Source of the DNA: Pythium myriotylum
Taxonomy: Eukaryota; Oomycota; Peronosporomycetes; Pythiales; Pythiaceae
Assembly: GCA_023091665.1 (NCBI GenBank)
Contig: JALJCQ010000001.1
Coordinates: 1,612,001-1,676,000 of the forward strand
Length of the DNA stretch: 64,000 nucleotides
Direction: 5' to 3'
Positions 19,201 through 30,400 of the stretch are shown in pieces. The notes below the pieces were generated by a model, which saw nothing but the letters and a program-made list of their open reading frames with translations, was not told where the DNA came from and ran no database searches. Positions within the stretch are counted from its first letter, which is position 1. Each line of letters starts with the position of its first letter. The translations under genes were made by a program, and so were the position numbers.

Positions 19201-22200
19201 CCGACTAGGATGTCCAGTCGAAGAGACACTGGCAGGTAGTCCACCATGACGGCCGTAACAACTGTGGCGCCTTGTCGGTGGAGTTCAGCCCCATGACTTT
19301 GATAATTTTTCCCTCCGCGCACTTCGTCAAGAAGCGCCAGAACGTTGAGCGCAGCGAGTTTAAAATCCGACGACGATATAGATGCAGTACGAGTAATCTT
19401 GTAGCGTAGACGTCGAAGAACTTGAACCACAGGAGTATCAGCGTCGCCAGTGCTTGCGTTGCCCAAGCTCACGCGTAAACGTAATACCACGTCTATGAGA
19501 ACACTCGATAACTTGAAATATCGTCTGCTCTGACATACGCCTACGCAGCAGAGTAGTTGCTCAGCTGCGCTCGCTACGGACCTGGGTGTCAATCCAAAGG
19601 CACGATCGAGTCGAGACGTCAGCTGATTTGCAACTTCTTTGATAGTCTGGAAGGTTTTGTCCTCGTTTTCTTCAACAGACAAGATGAACAAAATTCGCTG
19701 GGACAACAACTCAACGGGGAAAGCGCCGACGACGTCAAGAAGTAGAGCACCAAACTCTTTCTTCGTCTTCGCAAGACTGACAGCATCCTTGATCAAGAGA
19801 AGCACGTCCACGTCCGGGCGAGAGGCGATAAACTGATGCAGCCATTGGGAAGATAATCCGAGTTGAAGCATGTTCGCGACAATGCTGGAAAAGTTTTTCT
19901 CGAAACTGTGTGCATCAATATCATGCAATGCATTACCAAAAGAAGTCTTGTTCTTTGTCGTCTTCCATTCTTTCACTGCCGACTTAAATTGTAGTGTCGC
20001 TCGATGAGTTGCCGAGGGAGATTCGATGCATCGTGCAATGGTGACGACGCATTGTAACGGCGAGAGAGTTGCCATATCGAGGGTATCACATCGGCGCCTT
20101 TTCTTCGTAGATTTATTGGCGCCAATATCTTCGACCTCGATATTACTTACCGCCACGTTTGAGCCTAACAACCTCGCAATGGATGCAGGGTAAACGCTGA
20201 TTACGATCAAGGACAGCAGCACTCGGGATCCGAAGGCTTCGACAACGGGGACCTTTCTCCAATGTTCAAGCTTCGATGCGGATTTGGGGTATGGCCAGAC
20301 ACCTCGAAGTGCGGAGATTAAAGCCAACGTTGCTGGGCTCGGTGATACCGATTCCTCCGGTCCCGACGTCAAAAATGCGAAAGAATCGGCAACGAGATCT
20401 TGCAATAGCATTTCAACGAAATTTGCGACGTCTTGGCCGCCACCAACCATGTTGTCGAGCCAAATACTGATCTCTTCAGTTGGTAGCGAAATGTCACTCT
20501 TCGACCCGAAAACATTGAGTGCAACGAAGACCCTGAACAGCACGTCCCGGGTGAGGGAACGCACAGCCTCACTGATATCAGTGGTCGACGAAGAAAGCAC
20601 TTGCAACAGCTGGGACAACTTCGAGGATTCGCCATTCCCGATAGATCCGGCGGTGGCAACATAACGAAGCTTACTCTCGTCGACAACCAAAAGGATTCGC
20701 AAAATCTCACCAACAACGACGCCGCGGATCGCTCGGCTAGTGCTCCCATCATTTCCATCGAGGTATCGCCAAGCCAGCAGTTTGGTGAAGTCAGCCTTTA
20801 CTTCATTCATTGCTAACGGAAGGCACTCAAGGTAGAGTCGGAAGACCGTTAGCGACCTCAGATAAACAAGAGCTGCCTTGTCAACACCAGCACATAGCTT
20901 CATTAGCAGCGACACAAGCGTTTCAGGGCTCGGTAGCAGGAATCGCAGCTCATTCTCAAAATCGAAGCGAGTCACGTCCTTTGGCAAATAGCGCAGCATG
21001 AACTGGAATCTGCGGAGTGCGCACTCGATCAAGCCGAGAGAAGCGTAGATGACAAGGGGACTGGCGTGCTGGAGTCCACGGGAAAGTTCCTTCCTGCAAC
21101 TGAGTGGCATCACGAGTCGAGATGCAAGAAGTTGCGCAGAGTACGTATGCTCCTGGGAATAAGTTGATGATTGAAGGTCTGAAATCGCAGATTGAAGCGA
21201 GCAGGAGAGCACATTTTGCACCATTGACGCCACGCAAAACCAGCGATAACCGTTCTTCGGCTCAAGCTGAGGAGTCACAGTGCTGAAAAATTCTGCAACT
21301 AACCCAGGGTACGCGAGAATGAATTTCGAGACTAGTTCTCGCACAAAATTCGAGCGCACGTAGTCATTGAGCCCAACAGACCCGATGACCGTTCGAATAA
21401 GTCGAATAGACAAGCTTAACAGTTCCGGGACACCGTCACTGTGTGGTGCGTCATCGAGATTAGCAACATTCACACTTGACTTGAGCACGAGTAATCGAAG
21501 CGACTGGTTGGCTGGAAGTTTATACAGTGCTTCATGGCCAAAGAAGAGCTTATCGATCATCGTCCATGCCTGGCGTGCAACACTCTCATCATCATTCTTC
21601 AGTACAGCGATGAGGTGTTGGATGGCATTGTTACTGAAGATGGCTGCACGACCACGCTCGTCTATATTCTCGCTGCCAAGCACTAGCGTGTCCAGGTGGC
21701 CTCGAACAACTGCAAGCATATCCGCATCGTCTCCGTCGATGCTCTTGAAGAGCGAGGCCACAATACCACCATCCTTTAATGCAAACCGGTGGACACTCTT
21801 GTCCGGGCAACCTGCAAGCTGGGCTACGAGACGCACGAACATCTCTCGGATCTGGAACGGCGGCGCACCTTCACTGACTTCCGCGGTCACTTTTGGTTTC
21901 GTGAATGCAGACAGAGTGACGCCGTTGCTTTCGTCGGCCGGGTCACTGTCATCAGCCGGAGCCACCGTGGCTTTCTTTAGTCGGCGTCCGGCAATCTTCG
22001 AGAATGCAGCGCTCTGGAAGTTAAACACGCGCACGAGCTCTCGCGCTGCCGTGGCGTTCACCGCGGCGATCGCGGCCATGAGCTCGAGCACACGGAACTC
22101 GACGATGGGTTTATCGCTCCATGTCAGCATCTTCTCGAGGCTCGCGCTCTTCTCGCGGACGATCTTGAGCGCCATGGCCTCGGCAGCAGCCGGCGCGTTG

Positions 22201-22463
22201 CGTTCATGGGTCTGAGCGTGGAGCAGTTTGGCCACGATCTCCAGGAACAGCGCGATGCTCTCGCGGTCCTCCCACCGCGTGCCCTTGCCGCTCTCGTCGG
22301 GCCAGTTGAGCAGCAGCGGCTCGGCCTGAGCACTCACGTCCAGCAGCGCGGAGAGCACGCGCGGGTCATCGGCGGCCGCCGCGGCGAAGTGCTGCACGGC
22401 GGCGTCCAGCGGCGCCTTGGCGCGCTCGGTCGCGAGCAGGAAGTCACGCAGCGCCGTCGTCAT
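16264..22463 (-). CDS. URB1: URB1/Npa1-type nucleolar pre-ribosomal-associated protein
   Basis: Exons inferred: 16860-22463 and 16264-16794, with one 65-nt intron (GTAAGT...ACAG) near the 3' end, giving 2044 residues. The start is the ATG at 22461-22463; the frame is open upstream but has no ATG. The protein is an alpha-helical HEAT-like scaffold. The N-terminal region (ELMAAIAAVNATAARELVRVF, LKDGGIVASLFKSI, NNAIQHLIAVLK) matches the Npa1 domain, and the middle and end match URB1 C-terminal regions. URB1 acts in the nucleolus in early 60S assembly, holding 25S rRNA domains and snoRNAs. Length is close to the family norm (yeast about 1760, human about 2270). It is head-to-head with the PIP30-like gene, 140 bp between start codons, implying a shared promoter. 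Confidence 0.88.
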
Positions 22464-22603
22464 GGCCCCAATGAACCCTTGGCCATCAACGGCAACTTGC
22501 ACACAGCCAACAGACGCAGAAACACCTCGCAAACGAGGTTTTACCACCTCGTGTCGAGTTAACTTATCGAGCGCGTCTCGTTAACGAGCCCACGGTGGCC
22601 ACC
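22464..22603. promoter_or_regulatory. bidirectional promoter between URB1 and the PIP30-like gene
   Basis: Only 140 bp separate the two divergent start codons, so both transcripts must start here. The plus-strand start has a near-perfect Kozak context (GCCACCATGG at 22600-22609). No TATA box is evident. Confidence 0.55.
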
Positions 22604-23455
22604 ATGGAGCCTCGCGATGCGAACGGCGAGCCGGTGCGCAAGTCGGCGCCGCTGCCTGGCTTCGTCTCCACGGCCGTGCTGACCTCTTCGGACGGCGTAC
22701 GTCAGAGCCCGCGAGTCGCGCAGGAGGCGCGTGCTGACTTGTTGGCGTAGCTCTTCGGAGACAATGTCGAGGAGAAGCGGATCTCCGACGCGCCCGCACC
22801 GAAAGCGCAGGACGCCAACTACAAGCCGCTCTACGACCGCCTCCAAGAGATGAAAGAGCAGAAGGACAAAGAGTGGAAAGAGAAGAACAACGCCTTCGGT
22901 ACTGCGAGCGCCCGTAGAGAACCCTTGGCGAGTGCTGACCGAGTCGCATGTGGTGAATGACAGCCCCGCCGAAAGCACTCGACGACGAAGAGATCGACTT
23001 CATCCGAGGCCTGGAGAGTCGCCAAGCCGACAGCGAAAAGCAGCGCAAGGCGCAGCAGCAAGAAGATCTCGCCGAGTACCGTGAGTAGCTGCCGTTGCTC
23101 TGCTATGAATGCCGCTATCTCAGCTCTGTGCGGTGTGGTCTTAGTGCTGGCAAGAGAATCCTCCAAAAGCCTGACTGGTTCGGCTAACGGTCCATCCAAC
23201 TCAGTCGGCGCAAAGACAGTTACATTGTCTGATATAGCTCCAAAGAAGCAACCGCCATCGAAGAGTACAGCTCCGGCTATTGTCGTGAAGGCAAAGCGGA
23301 AGACTCAAGCGCCGAATGACGCGACTGAGACCAAGCGGAAGAAGGTAGAGCCGGCTGCAAAAATCTCGGGAAGTCTTCCTGTGGGAGGACTAGTAGGATA
23401 TGGCAGCGATAGCGATAGCGATAGCGGCAGCAACAGTGACAGCGATGCGGAATAA
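22604..23455 (+). CDS. PSME3-interacting protein homologue (PIP30/FAM192A, NIP30 domain)
   Basis: Four exons are inferred: 22604-22696, 22751-22898, 22964-23080, 23145-23455. The introns are 54, 65 and 64 nt (GTACGT...GTAG, GTACTG...ACAG, GTGAGT...TTAG), giving 222 residues. The core YKPLYDRLQEMKEQKDKEW...LDDEEIDFIRGLESRQ...EKQRKAQQQEDL matches the NIP30 domain of PSME3IP1, which in animals binds the nuclear 20S-PA28gamma proteasome and also coilin. The middle is Lys-rich and basic (nuclear localisation). The end is a Ser-Asp repeat (GSDSDSDSGSNSDSD) that fits casein kinase 2 sites, as in the animal protein. The exact acceptor of the last intron is the least certain. It is tail-to-tail with the next gene, with 34 bp between stops. 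Confidence 0.8.
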
Positions 23456-23489
23456 ACGTGGGTTGAATGGCATGCTTCAGCCGACCTGG

Positions 23490-24890
23490 TTACTTCGGCA
23501 ATTGCGAACCTGCTCTCCGAATTCGTGCCGATGGAAATGGATTGCGAAGAGGCGGTGATGCCTCAACGAGAATGCGTGGCTGGGAACTTTGCTGACGACG
23601 TGGACGATCAGGAGTTCGCATAACGATCGAAGCTCTTGAGGTATGATTGGTGTTGAGGGTATGGATGGGATGATTTGTCGGTGGGCGTGACGAACCACCA
23701 GCATGTGCTCTTGCAGAGGCTGTAGTGGGTGGTATGGTTATCGTGCGGCGCACTCCAGGGACTTGAGTTAGGAGAACGTTTCGATCCACGTTCCGAACTA
23801 GCATCGGCATCGTGTTCGAAAGCGCTTTGTGACTGTTTGAGGGTCTTGTTTTCTTCGATGCCGCAGCTAGCGAGCTCAAAGATGTATCGACAGAACGACG
23901 TGTAGACGGCTTGCATAGAATCGAAGGTGGATGAGATGAAGACCTGCTGTCGCCCTTTGAAGTATTCAATCTCTTTGCAAGACGATCAACGGAAGACGAT
24001 GTTCTGGAGACCGACTCTGGCAAGTTGACTTCTTTGAATGCTTCTGATGTCTGCATCATCCATGTGTGAGTTCCAGTGTTGACACCCACACGTACGCCTA
24101 TGACGGATACCCTTACCGCAGCGAGCGATCGCTTCTTCGAAGGACGTTCATCTCTTAGAGCTGACAATATGCTACTTGAAGATGGAGTTTGGTCCATCTT
24201 GGAGGGAGTAGGTGTCTGTCAGCCATCTCGTGTGAGGATAATGCAGTAGGCACAAGTACAATAAGCGGATACCGCTACCTTCTGGGTAAGCTGAATAGAA
24301 TGGGCGGTGGCTTGTGGTTCATCAACCTCATTCACAAGCTCATACTCCTTGCGTATGTACGAGAAAACACCCGGGATCACACCACCAAGTTGCTTTTCGA
24401 GAACGTTGACGAGGAAGGAGTGGAATGGAGACGGTTCATCCTCACTATCACCAATAGATGCAGGGTTTGCAGCTTCGACGAGCAGTGCTACGCGATCGAG
24501 CAGTTCGCGCAGCTCCTTCGCCAAGCTCATCTTCTTCGTCGTCTTCTGCTTCGACTTCTTCTTGCTGGCCGCTTTAGCTTTGCCTCGCGGTGCCTTCTGG
24601 TCGTCTTCGGTTGTAAACGCCCCATCTTCACAGCACAGGAGCAACCTCGCGACCAATTGGAGCTTGAAGACCCCGAGCCGCGTTTGGCGCGGTGTCGTGC
24701 GGTCCATCGCGAGAAGCTCGCTCAGCGGCTGCGTGATCTCACGCCCAATGGCGCTGAGCCGGGCTTTAGCCTCTGCGCTCGGCTCGGCGCTCGCATCCAC
24801 CGACGCTCTCACTGCTGCGAGCAGCTTCTCCGCTGCGCAGTCGCCGGCAGCCACGCCGGCCAGGGCGGCGTCATAGGTTTCGCGCCACAT
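23490..24890 (-). CDS. Treslin/Sld3-like DNA replication initiation factor (candidate)
   Basis: Three exons are inferred: 24279-24890, 24117-24215, 23490-24050 (about 423 residues). The first donor is ambiguous: GTAGCG at 24278 or GTATCC six bases on. The N-terminal 190 residues are helical, with RQTRLGVFKLQLVARLLL, a Lys-rich insert, SLAKELRELLDRVALL and FHSFLVNVLEKQLGGVIPGVFSYI. This order resembles the Sld3/Treslin domain that binds Cdc45. It is followed by clustered Thr-Pro sites (KTPTPSK, MDQTPSS), the place where CDK phosphorylation sites lie in Treslin. The rest is Ser/Thr/Arg-rich and disordered, with further TP and SP sites. The assignment rests on pattern only; a plain helical nuclear protein is the alternative. 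It is head-to-head with MSH2, 113 bp between starts. Confidence 0.5.
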
Positions 24891-25003
24891 TGACGTCACT
24901 CGAGTGTTGCCGCCATTGACTTCGTCACTACCGCGAGGTCCGAACGACCATCACTCTTCGTAGCTTTTCGCGCCAAGACGCCATTCACCAAGAGAACGAA
25001 AGC
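24891..25003. promoter_or_regulatory. bidirectional promoter between the Treslin-like gene and MSH2
   Basis: The two divergent ATGs are 113 bp apart. The stretch holds no ATG-initiated frame long enough to encode the missing N-terminal domain of MSH2. No TATA box is visible. Confidence 0.5.
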
Positions 25004-27364
25004 ATGAGCGACGCGAGCGATGTGGAAGACGCGCCGGCGGCCGAGATCGCCGTGCAGATCAAGAACTCCAAGCACCTCAAGCAGGTGGGCGTGGCCGTGC
25101 GGCGGCCGCGCGCCCGACGCTCGTGCGTCAAGGGCCAGGCCAACGAAGACACCAAGCACATGGAGCTCGTGGTCTACGCATTCTCCGACTCGAGCGAGCT
25201 CACGAACCTGGAGACGCTGCTAGTCCAAATTGTGCCAACCAAGTGCTTCCTCCCAGCGGAGCTCGCGCAAGAGCCCCATGTCGGAGACAGTAAGAAGATC
25301 CACGCACTGCTGAAGGCGAACGATGTGGCCAGCATCTATCTCAAGAAACAATCCTTCAAGAGCGACTCGACCCTCGAGTCGAATCTCACACGCCTGCTTG
25401 GTGAGCCGCCATCATCCCTTGTGAAACACAAAAGCGAGGTGGATATGTCTCTGGCAACAGGCTCTCTGGCGGGTCTCATTGACGCTCTGAAGTTGATGGC
25501 GGACCCTGATGAGTTTGGTTGCTACACGCTCAATGAGGGCAGCATCTCGTCCGCCATGCAACTAGACAGCGCAGCAATTTGGTCACTCAACTTACTGCCA
25601 GACCCAAGCGCGAGGAGCTCATCGCGGGTAGGAGGAAGTGTCCTTGAGATCCTCAATCGAGGCAAGACTGTGATGGGTCGTCGATTGCTGGAGAGGTGGA
25701 TTCGTCAGCCTTTACTGAATGCCAAGGATATTGAGAATCGCCAAGACGTTGTCCAGATCTTTGTGGACGAGATGTCATTGCGCATGGAACTTCTCGACGA
25801 GTGCATGAAGTCTCTTCCCGATCTTGAACGACTCAGCGTGGTGTTAGAACGCAAGTCGAAGGCCACGATCACAGATCTTGTCAGTGTATATGATGCAGCA
25901 GTGGATGCAATGCCGCGTATTCTGAAACTCCTTCAGGGATACGAAGGCGAAAAGAAAGCGATTCTCGAGGACAAGTACGCCAAGCCGCTTGAGCAGGTTC
26001 TTGCCGATCTCACCGGCTATGTCGCCCTGGTGGAAGAGGTCGTGGATCTAGATAGCAGACCGACACTCGTTGTGAATGCAAAGCATGACGAAGAACTGCA
26101 GGACTTGCGTAACGAGTGGAACAATTTACTCTCTGAGATCGAAGACGAGCACCGCAATGCGTTGCAGACCATTGGAAAGGACATCAAGTGCGAGAAGGAT
26201 AAAGTACGCGGCTTCGTTTTTCGAGTCATCGACAAGAAGGAGGAGGCTCGCATCTCCAAGCTGCCGTATGTGCACATTTGCCAGGTCCTGACGAATGGCG
26301 TGCATTTCACGACGACAAAGCTTAAGAAGCTTGCAGATAACTACAAGCACGTCCGCTCCGAGTACGAGAAACGGCAGGCGCATCTTGTTACGGCGGCGAT
26401 CGATGTTGCGAGCACCTATGTGCCTGTTCTAGAAGCCGCAACAACGGTTTTCGCGGAGCTCGACGTGTTGCTAGGTTTTGCTCACGCAGCCTGTCATGCG
26501 GGCTCCGGTTACACGCGACCCCAGATTGAAGAAAACGGTGACTGTGTGGTCCTTCAAGAGTCCCGACATCCCTGTGTGGAACTCCAAGAGCATGTTGACT
26601 TCATCCCGAACAGTTACGACATGGTTCGCGGCAAGTCGCGTTTCCAGCTGATCACTGGTCCCAACATGGGTGGTAAAAGCACATACATCCGCCAACTCGG
26701 CACGATCGCGGTGATGGCCCAGGTCGGAAGTTTTGTTCCCGCAGAAGTCGCTCGTCTACCCATCTTCGACAAGTTGCTGGTACGTGTTGGCGCTGGAGAC
26801 CTCCAGCAGCGCGGTGTCTCGACATTCATGATGGAGATGCTGGAGGCCGGCGCGATCTTGCACAAGGCGACCGACCGGTCTCTCGTGATCATCGATGAGC
26901 TCGGGCGCGGCACGTCCACGTACGATGGTTTCGGACTCGCGTGGGCGATCTCTGAGTACATCCTCACCAAAGTGGGCGCCTTCTGTCTCTTTGCGACCCA
27001 CTTCCACGAGCTCACGGCGCTCGCCGAGGAGCATCGCGAAGGGTTCGTGAACAAGCACGTGACGGCCATCACAGGCGAGCGCGAGATCACGATGGTCTAC
27101 CAGGTGCGCGACGGCCCGTGCATGGAGAGCTTTGGCGTACACGTGGCGGCTATGGCGGGCTTCCCCGCGGCGGTTCTCGCGAGCGCCAAGCGCAAGGCCG
27201 CTGAGCTCGAGAAGGTGGAGCATGCGATGGGTACATCGACCATCACTCCGAAGAAGCCGCGGCTGGAGCTGCTGAAGAGGTTCGCCGCGATGCCATTGGA
27301 CAAAATAACATCCAATCAAGACCCGCTGGTCGCCGAGGCGCGCGCTCTATTTGGAACCAATTGA
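25004..27364 (+). CDS. MSH2: DNA mismatch repair protein MSH2, lacking domain I
   Basis: The 786-residue intronless product is a MutS-family ATPase. The C-terminal half matches MSH2 specifically. Walker A GPNMGGKST is at residues 552-560, followed by the signature RVGAGDLQQRGVSTFMMEML, Walker B with Asp631-Glu632 in VIIDELGRGTS, and FATHFHELTAL. MSH2 pairs with MSH6 or MSH3 to recognise mispairs. Usual length is about 930-960. Here the ATG leads straight into domain II (HLKQVGVAV, then LTNLETLLVQIVPTKCFLP), so the roughly 120-residue domain I is absent. The frame is open upstream only to a stop at 24917-24919, and that extension does not resemble domain I. MSH4 and MSH5 naturally lack domain I, but the ATPase domain here is clearly MSH2 type. 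Either a remote 5' exon exists or the protein is truly shortened. Confidence 0.93.
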   Translation: MSDASDVEDAPAAEIAVQIKNSKHLKQVGVAVRRPRARRSCVKGQANEDTKHMELVVYAFSDSSELTNLETLLVQIVPTKCFLPAELAQEPHVGDSKKIHALLKANDVASIYLKKQSFKSDSTLESNLTRLLGEPPSSLVKHKSEVDMSLATGSLAGLIDALKLMADPDEFGCYTLNEGSISSAMQLDSAAIWSLNLLPDPSARSSSRVGGSVLEILNRGKTVMGRRLLERWIRQPLLNAKDIENRQDVVQIFVDEMSLRMELLDECMKSLPDLERLSVVLERKSKATITDLVSVYDAAVDAMPRILKLLQGYEGEKKAILEDKYAKPLEQVLADLTGYVALVEEVVDLDSRPTLVVNAKHDEELQDLRNEWNNLLSEIEDEHRNALQTIGKDIKCEKDKVRGFVFRVIDKKEEARISKLPYVHICQVLTNGVHFTTTKLKKLADNYKHVRSEYEKRQAHLVTAAIDVASTYVPVLEAATTVFAELDVLLGFAHAACHAGSGYTRPQIEENGDCVVLQESRHPCVELQEHVDFIPNSYDMVRGKSRFQLITGPNMGGKSTYIRQLGTIAVMAQVGSFVPAEVARLPIFDKLLVRVGAGDLQQRGVSTFMMEMLEAGAILHKATDRSLVIIDELGRGTSTYDGFGLAWAISEYILTKVGAFCLFATHFHELTALAEEHREGFVNKHVTAITGEREITMVYQVRDGPCMESFGVHVAAMAGFPAAVLASAKRKAAELEKVEHAMGTSTITPKKPRLELLKRFAAMPLDKITSNQDPLVAEARALFGTN

Positions 27365-27441
27365 TTGGGCACGAAGAGCTACGGACTTGAAGGCGTAGGC
27401 TAGGCGGTATCAGTTGGTCAATACACTCTCTCGCCGTCACG

Positions 27442-30400
27442 ATGGCCGGGCGCCCGAGCACGCTCTCAAAGAAGCGCCACCGCTTCCAGCGCGTCGGCGA
27501 GCGCGTGGCCAACCTGCAGACGGAGCTGCAGCTCCACGTCAAGACCAATGCCACCGAGGTCTCGCTGAGCTTCAAAGAGGAGCTCGGGCTCCAGGGCGAG
27601 CTCACCACCATCGAGAGCTTCCAAGAGCTCTACCGCAAGCTGCTGCCGCTCTGCACGACCACGCCGCAGCTGCTGCACCACCTCAAGAAGATCGTCAAGC
27701 TGCTCACGAACGAGCTTCAGGCGGAGCCAGTCGCCGACATCCAGCGAGATCGCATGCTGCCTCTGCTCAAGCTTGTCACGGCTCTCGCGCGCGAACTGCG
27801 CCGTGAGTTCTACCCATACTTCGCCGGAATGTTGCCGCACATTGTCGCGATTATTGACACCAAAGATGTACGTGTCAAGCTTGCTTTGACTACTCACCAC
27901 ATCGCTAATTGCCTTTGCTTTGACAACCGCAGCCCGAATTGAGCACTCAGGTGTTCAAGACACTCACGATGCTGTTTAACATCTTGCGCGTGCAGCTCTT
28001 GAAAGACATGGATGCTGTGCATCAGTGCTACTTCCCGTTACTCGGCCACCCGAAACCTTTCGTGCGCGACTTTGCCGCTCAGACGCTCTCAGTGTTGTTG
28101 CGCCGGATCGATGATGCCAAAGATTTGCGCAAGTACCTGACGACTTACCTGAAGGCTCTATCGCGCGGCTCAGGCAAAGATAACCAGATTCTCCGCGATG
28201 GCAGTGCGAAACTGTTCTTTGCATTGATCAAAAACGTGGGCCACGGATTTCACTCCCGCATGAACGAAGTTTTCGTCACCTTGCTCGGTTCGTTCCGCCC
28301 GAAGCGCGCTGATGAAGATGGTGATGATGTACGCGAGATGGTGTGTGATATTGTCAGTCGCACGAGTGAATGCATGGTGAAGCATACCGATGACGCGAAT
28401 GCATACGAGATGCTCGAGTGCTTTGAGCTCGTCTTACACAAAATGATCACAAAGGGGGACCGCCATACAGCGAATGACATCTATATATCTCGTATCACGG
28501 CAATGTTGCTCGCTCTGGTGCGTTACAAGAGCGCGAAGCTTATCACTCCAAACGAGAAGAGTGTTGCGTTGCTTCATGGTATTTGCTCAACGTTACTTAA
28601 GCCCGAATGGATTTTGACTGAGACGGCGGAGGTGTTGCGTGATGCCGTGCTTCGACTCTTTGAGGCAGTATGGCGACTACTCCCACCCAAGCAAGAATCT
28701 GTTGCTTGGCAAATCAATCGTTTCTACTCTGGAGCAAGCGCGTCACAGACTGAAGTAGCCTTATACTGGCGCCGCGAGCTCCTCGCGTTGATTGAGCGCG
28801 CGCTCCTTCACAGCCACGTGACTCTTGAGTTTGTTCGCGATTTCGTCTTTCCACCCGCTATGGAGCTTGCGGTTGGAACGCTCCTTTTGAGCGGCGACTG
28901 TGCTGGATTCTCGGTGCTTATCGGGCGACTCGGTGCGTACGTCGAAGCGAACCCAAGTGTAGTCGACGGCAACGATTTTCTCGTGGACCGTGATGGACAA
29001 CGGTTTCTCACACTCCCGGCTCAACCAGAGAAACTGATCCAGTTTTTGGACATGTCAACAAGTGCCGTGAACGCTGCAGTTCAAGATCCTGCGGATAGTG
29101 ATAAAGTTGCCATCGCGTGGAAGACTGTGCGTGCAGTTGCGCTTGTTGACGTCGCCGGTGAGGCGCGGGCACGGTTTGCTTCGGAAATGCTTTCGCAGGT
29201 CGAAGGATTTTCCATTTCCAGCGAGGCCGAGTATGCGTGGCGTCTTGTTAGGGCGGAGTTGTGGCGAGTACAGCAGATTGCAGCTCAGCAGAGTGCCTGT
29301 CCAGTCCTAGCCACGAAGAAGCATGCGAGGAAAAAAAGCATCTCAACTCTGTGGAAGGCATTGGAAGGTCACGAACGGTCGTACGCGATGCTGTCTGGTG
29401 TGGTGGAGTACTTGAAGATGCAAAGTCGAGAGAAGCAGCGCGAGGTCCTACCAACAGAGCTCCTAGAAGATGCTGAGAGACTTCTGGGGCCCAACCTGCG
29501 ATCTCCAACGCAAGCGATACGCCTTACAACACTCGAAATTCTCGCACGATTTGACCGAATGAACTTTCTCCCCGCCGAAGACATGGATGCTACGGCCCTA
29601 GAAGGCGAATGTGACCTACTTGACCACTCAGTGGCAGCAGAGTCGCTTTGCTCAAGGGTTGGAGTCGAAGTTGATAGAGAGATTGCTCGTCATATTACTC
29701 GAATCAAGATCCTGTCGCGCTCTAAGCAGACTCCAACGGTGTACAAGAAACTCGCCGTACATCACCTCTTTGGTCTCTACCACGTCAAGTTTGCAACCCT
29801 CTGGCCTCACGTTACTGAAGCGATTGCAGAGGTAGTGGCTCTGGACTTCTCTCTTTTCTGGCCAAGTGTGCAGGACGTGCTGTGGTTTGCTTCGACTCGA
29901 GCTGAGCTCCCAGCGGCATCGGAGAGCACAGATAATCACGTCGGGCAATCGATCGACAACCTGGAGAAGGACTCATCGCTTGTGATAAAGCGCGAGTTCG
30001 AGGACGTTTGTCGGATCGAGCGTGGGGAACTGGACGCATCTGCTGTCACCGATACGCTCACCCATCACAGTCTTATTTGGAAGGGTATGGAGAAGTATGT
30101 TGACGCCATCGAGACCAAAACGAAGTTTCTCGTGCCAGTGTTTCTCCTTTTCCTGAGAGACCAGTACACTGCCGTTTACAAAGACGAAGTCGACAATACT
30201 AAGCTGCTCTCAATCGACGAAACTCTTGAGAAGGCGAAACACTTCGAAGTTGGCAAATGGTTAGAGTGTGAGTACAACCGACTCCCAATAGAAGCCGTAA
30301 CATCGAAGGCTGTTCGTGCGCGCACAATCGACTACCTTCGCCTCTTTTCTTCATTCAAGAACATGAAGGGGGCGTATGCCAATGCACTGCTTCATGATTT

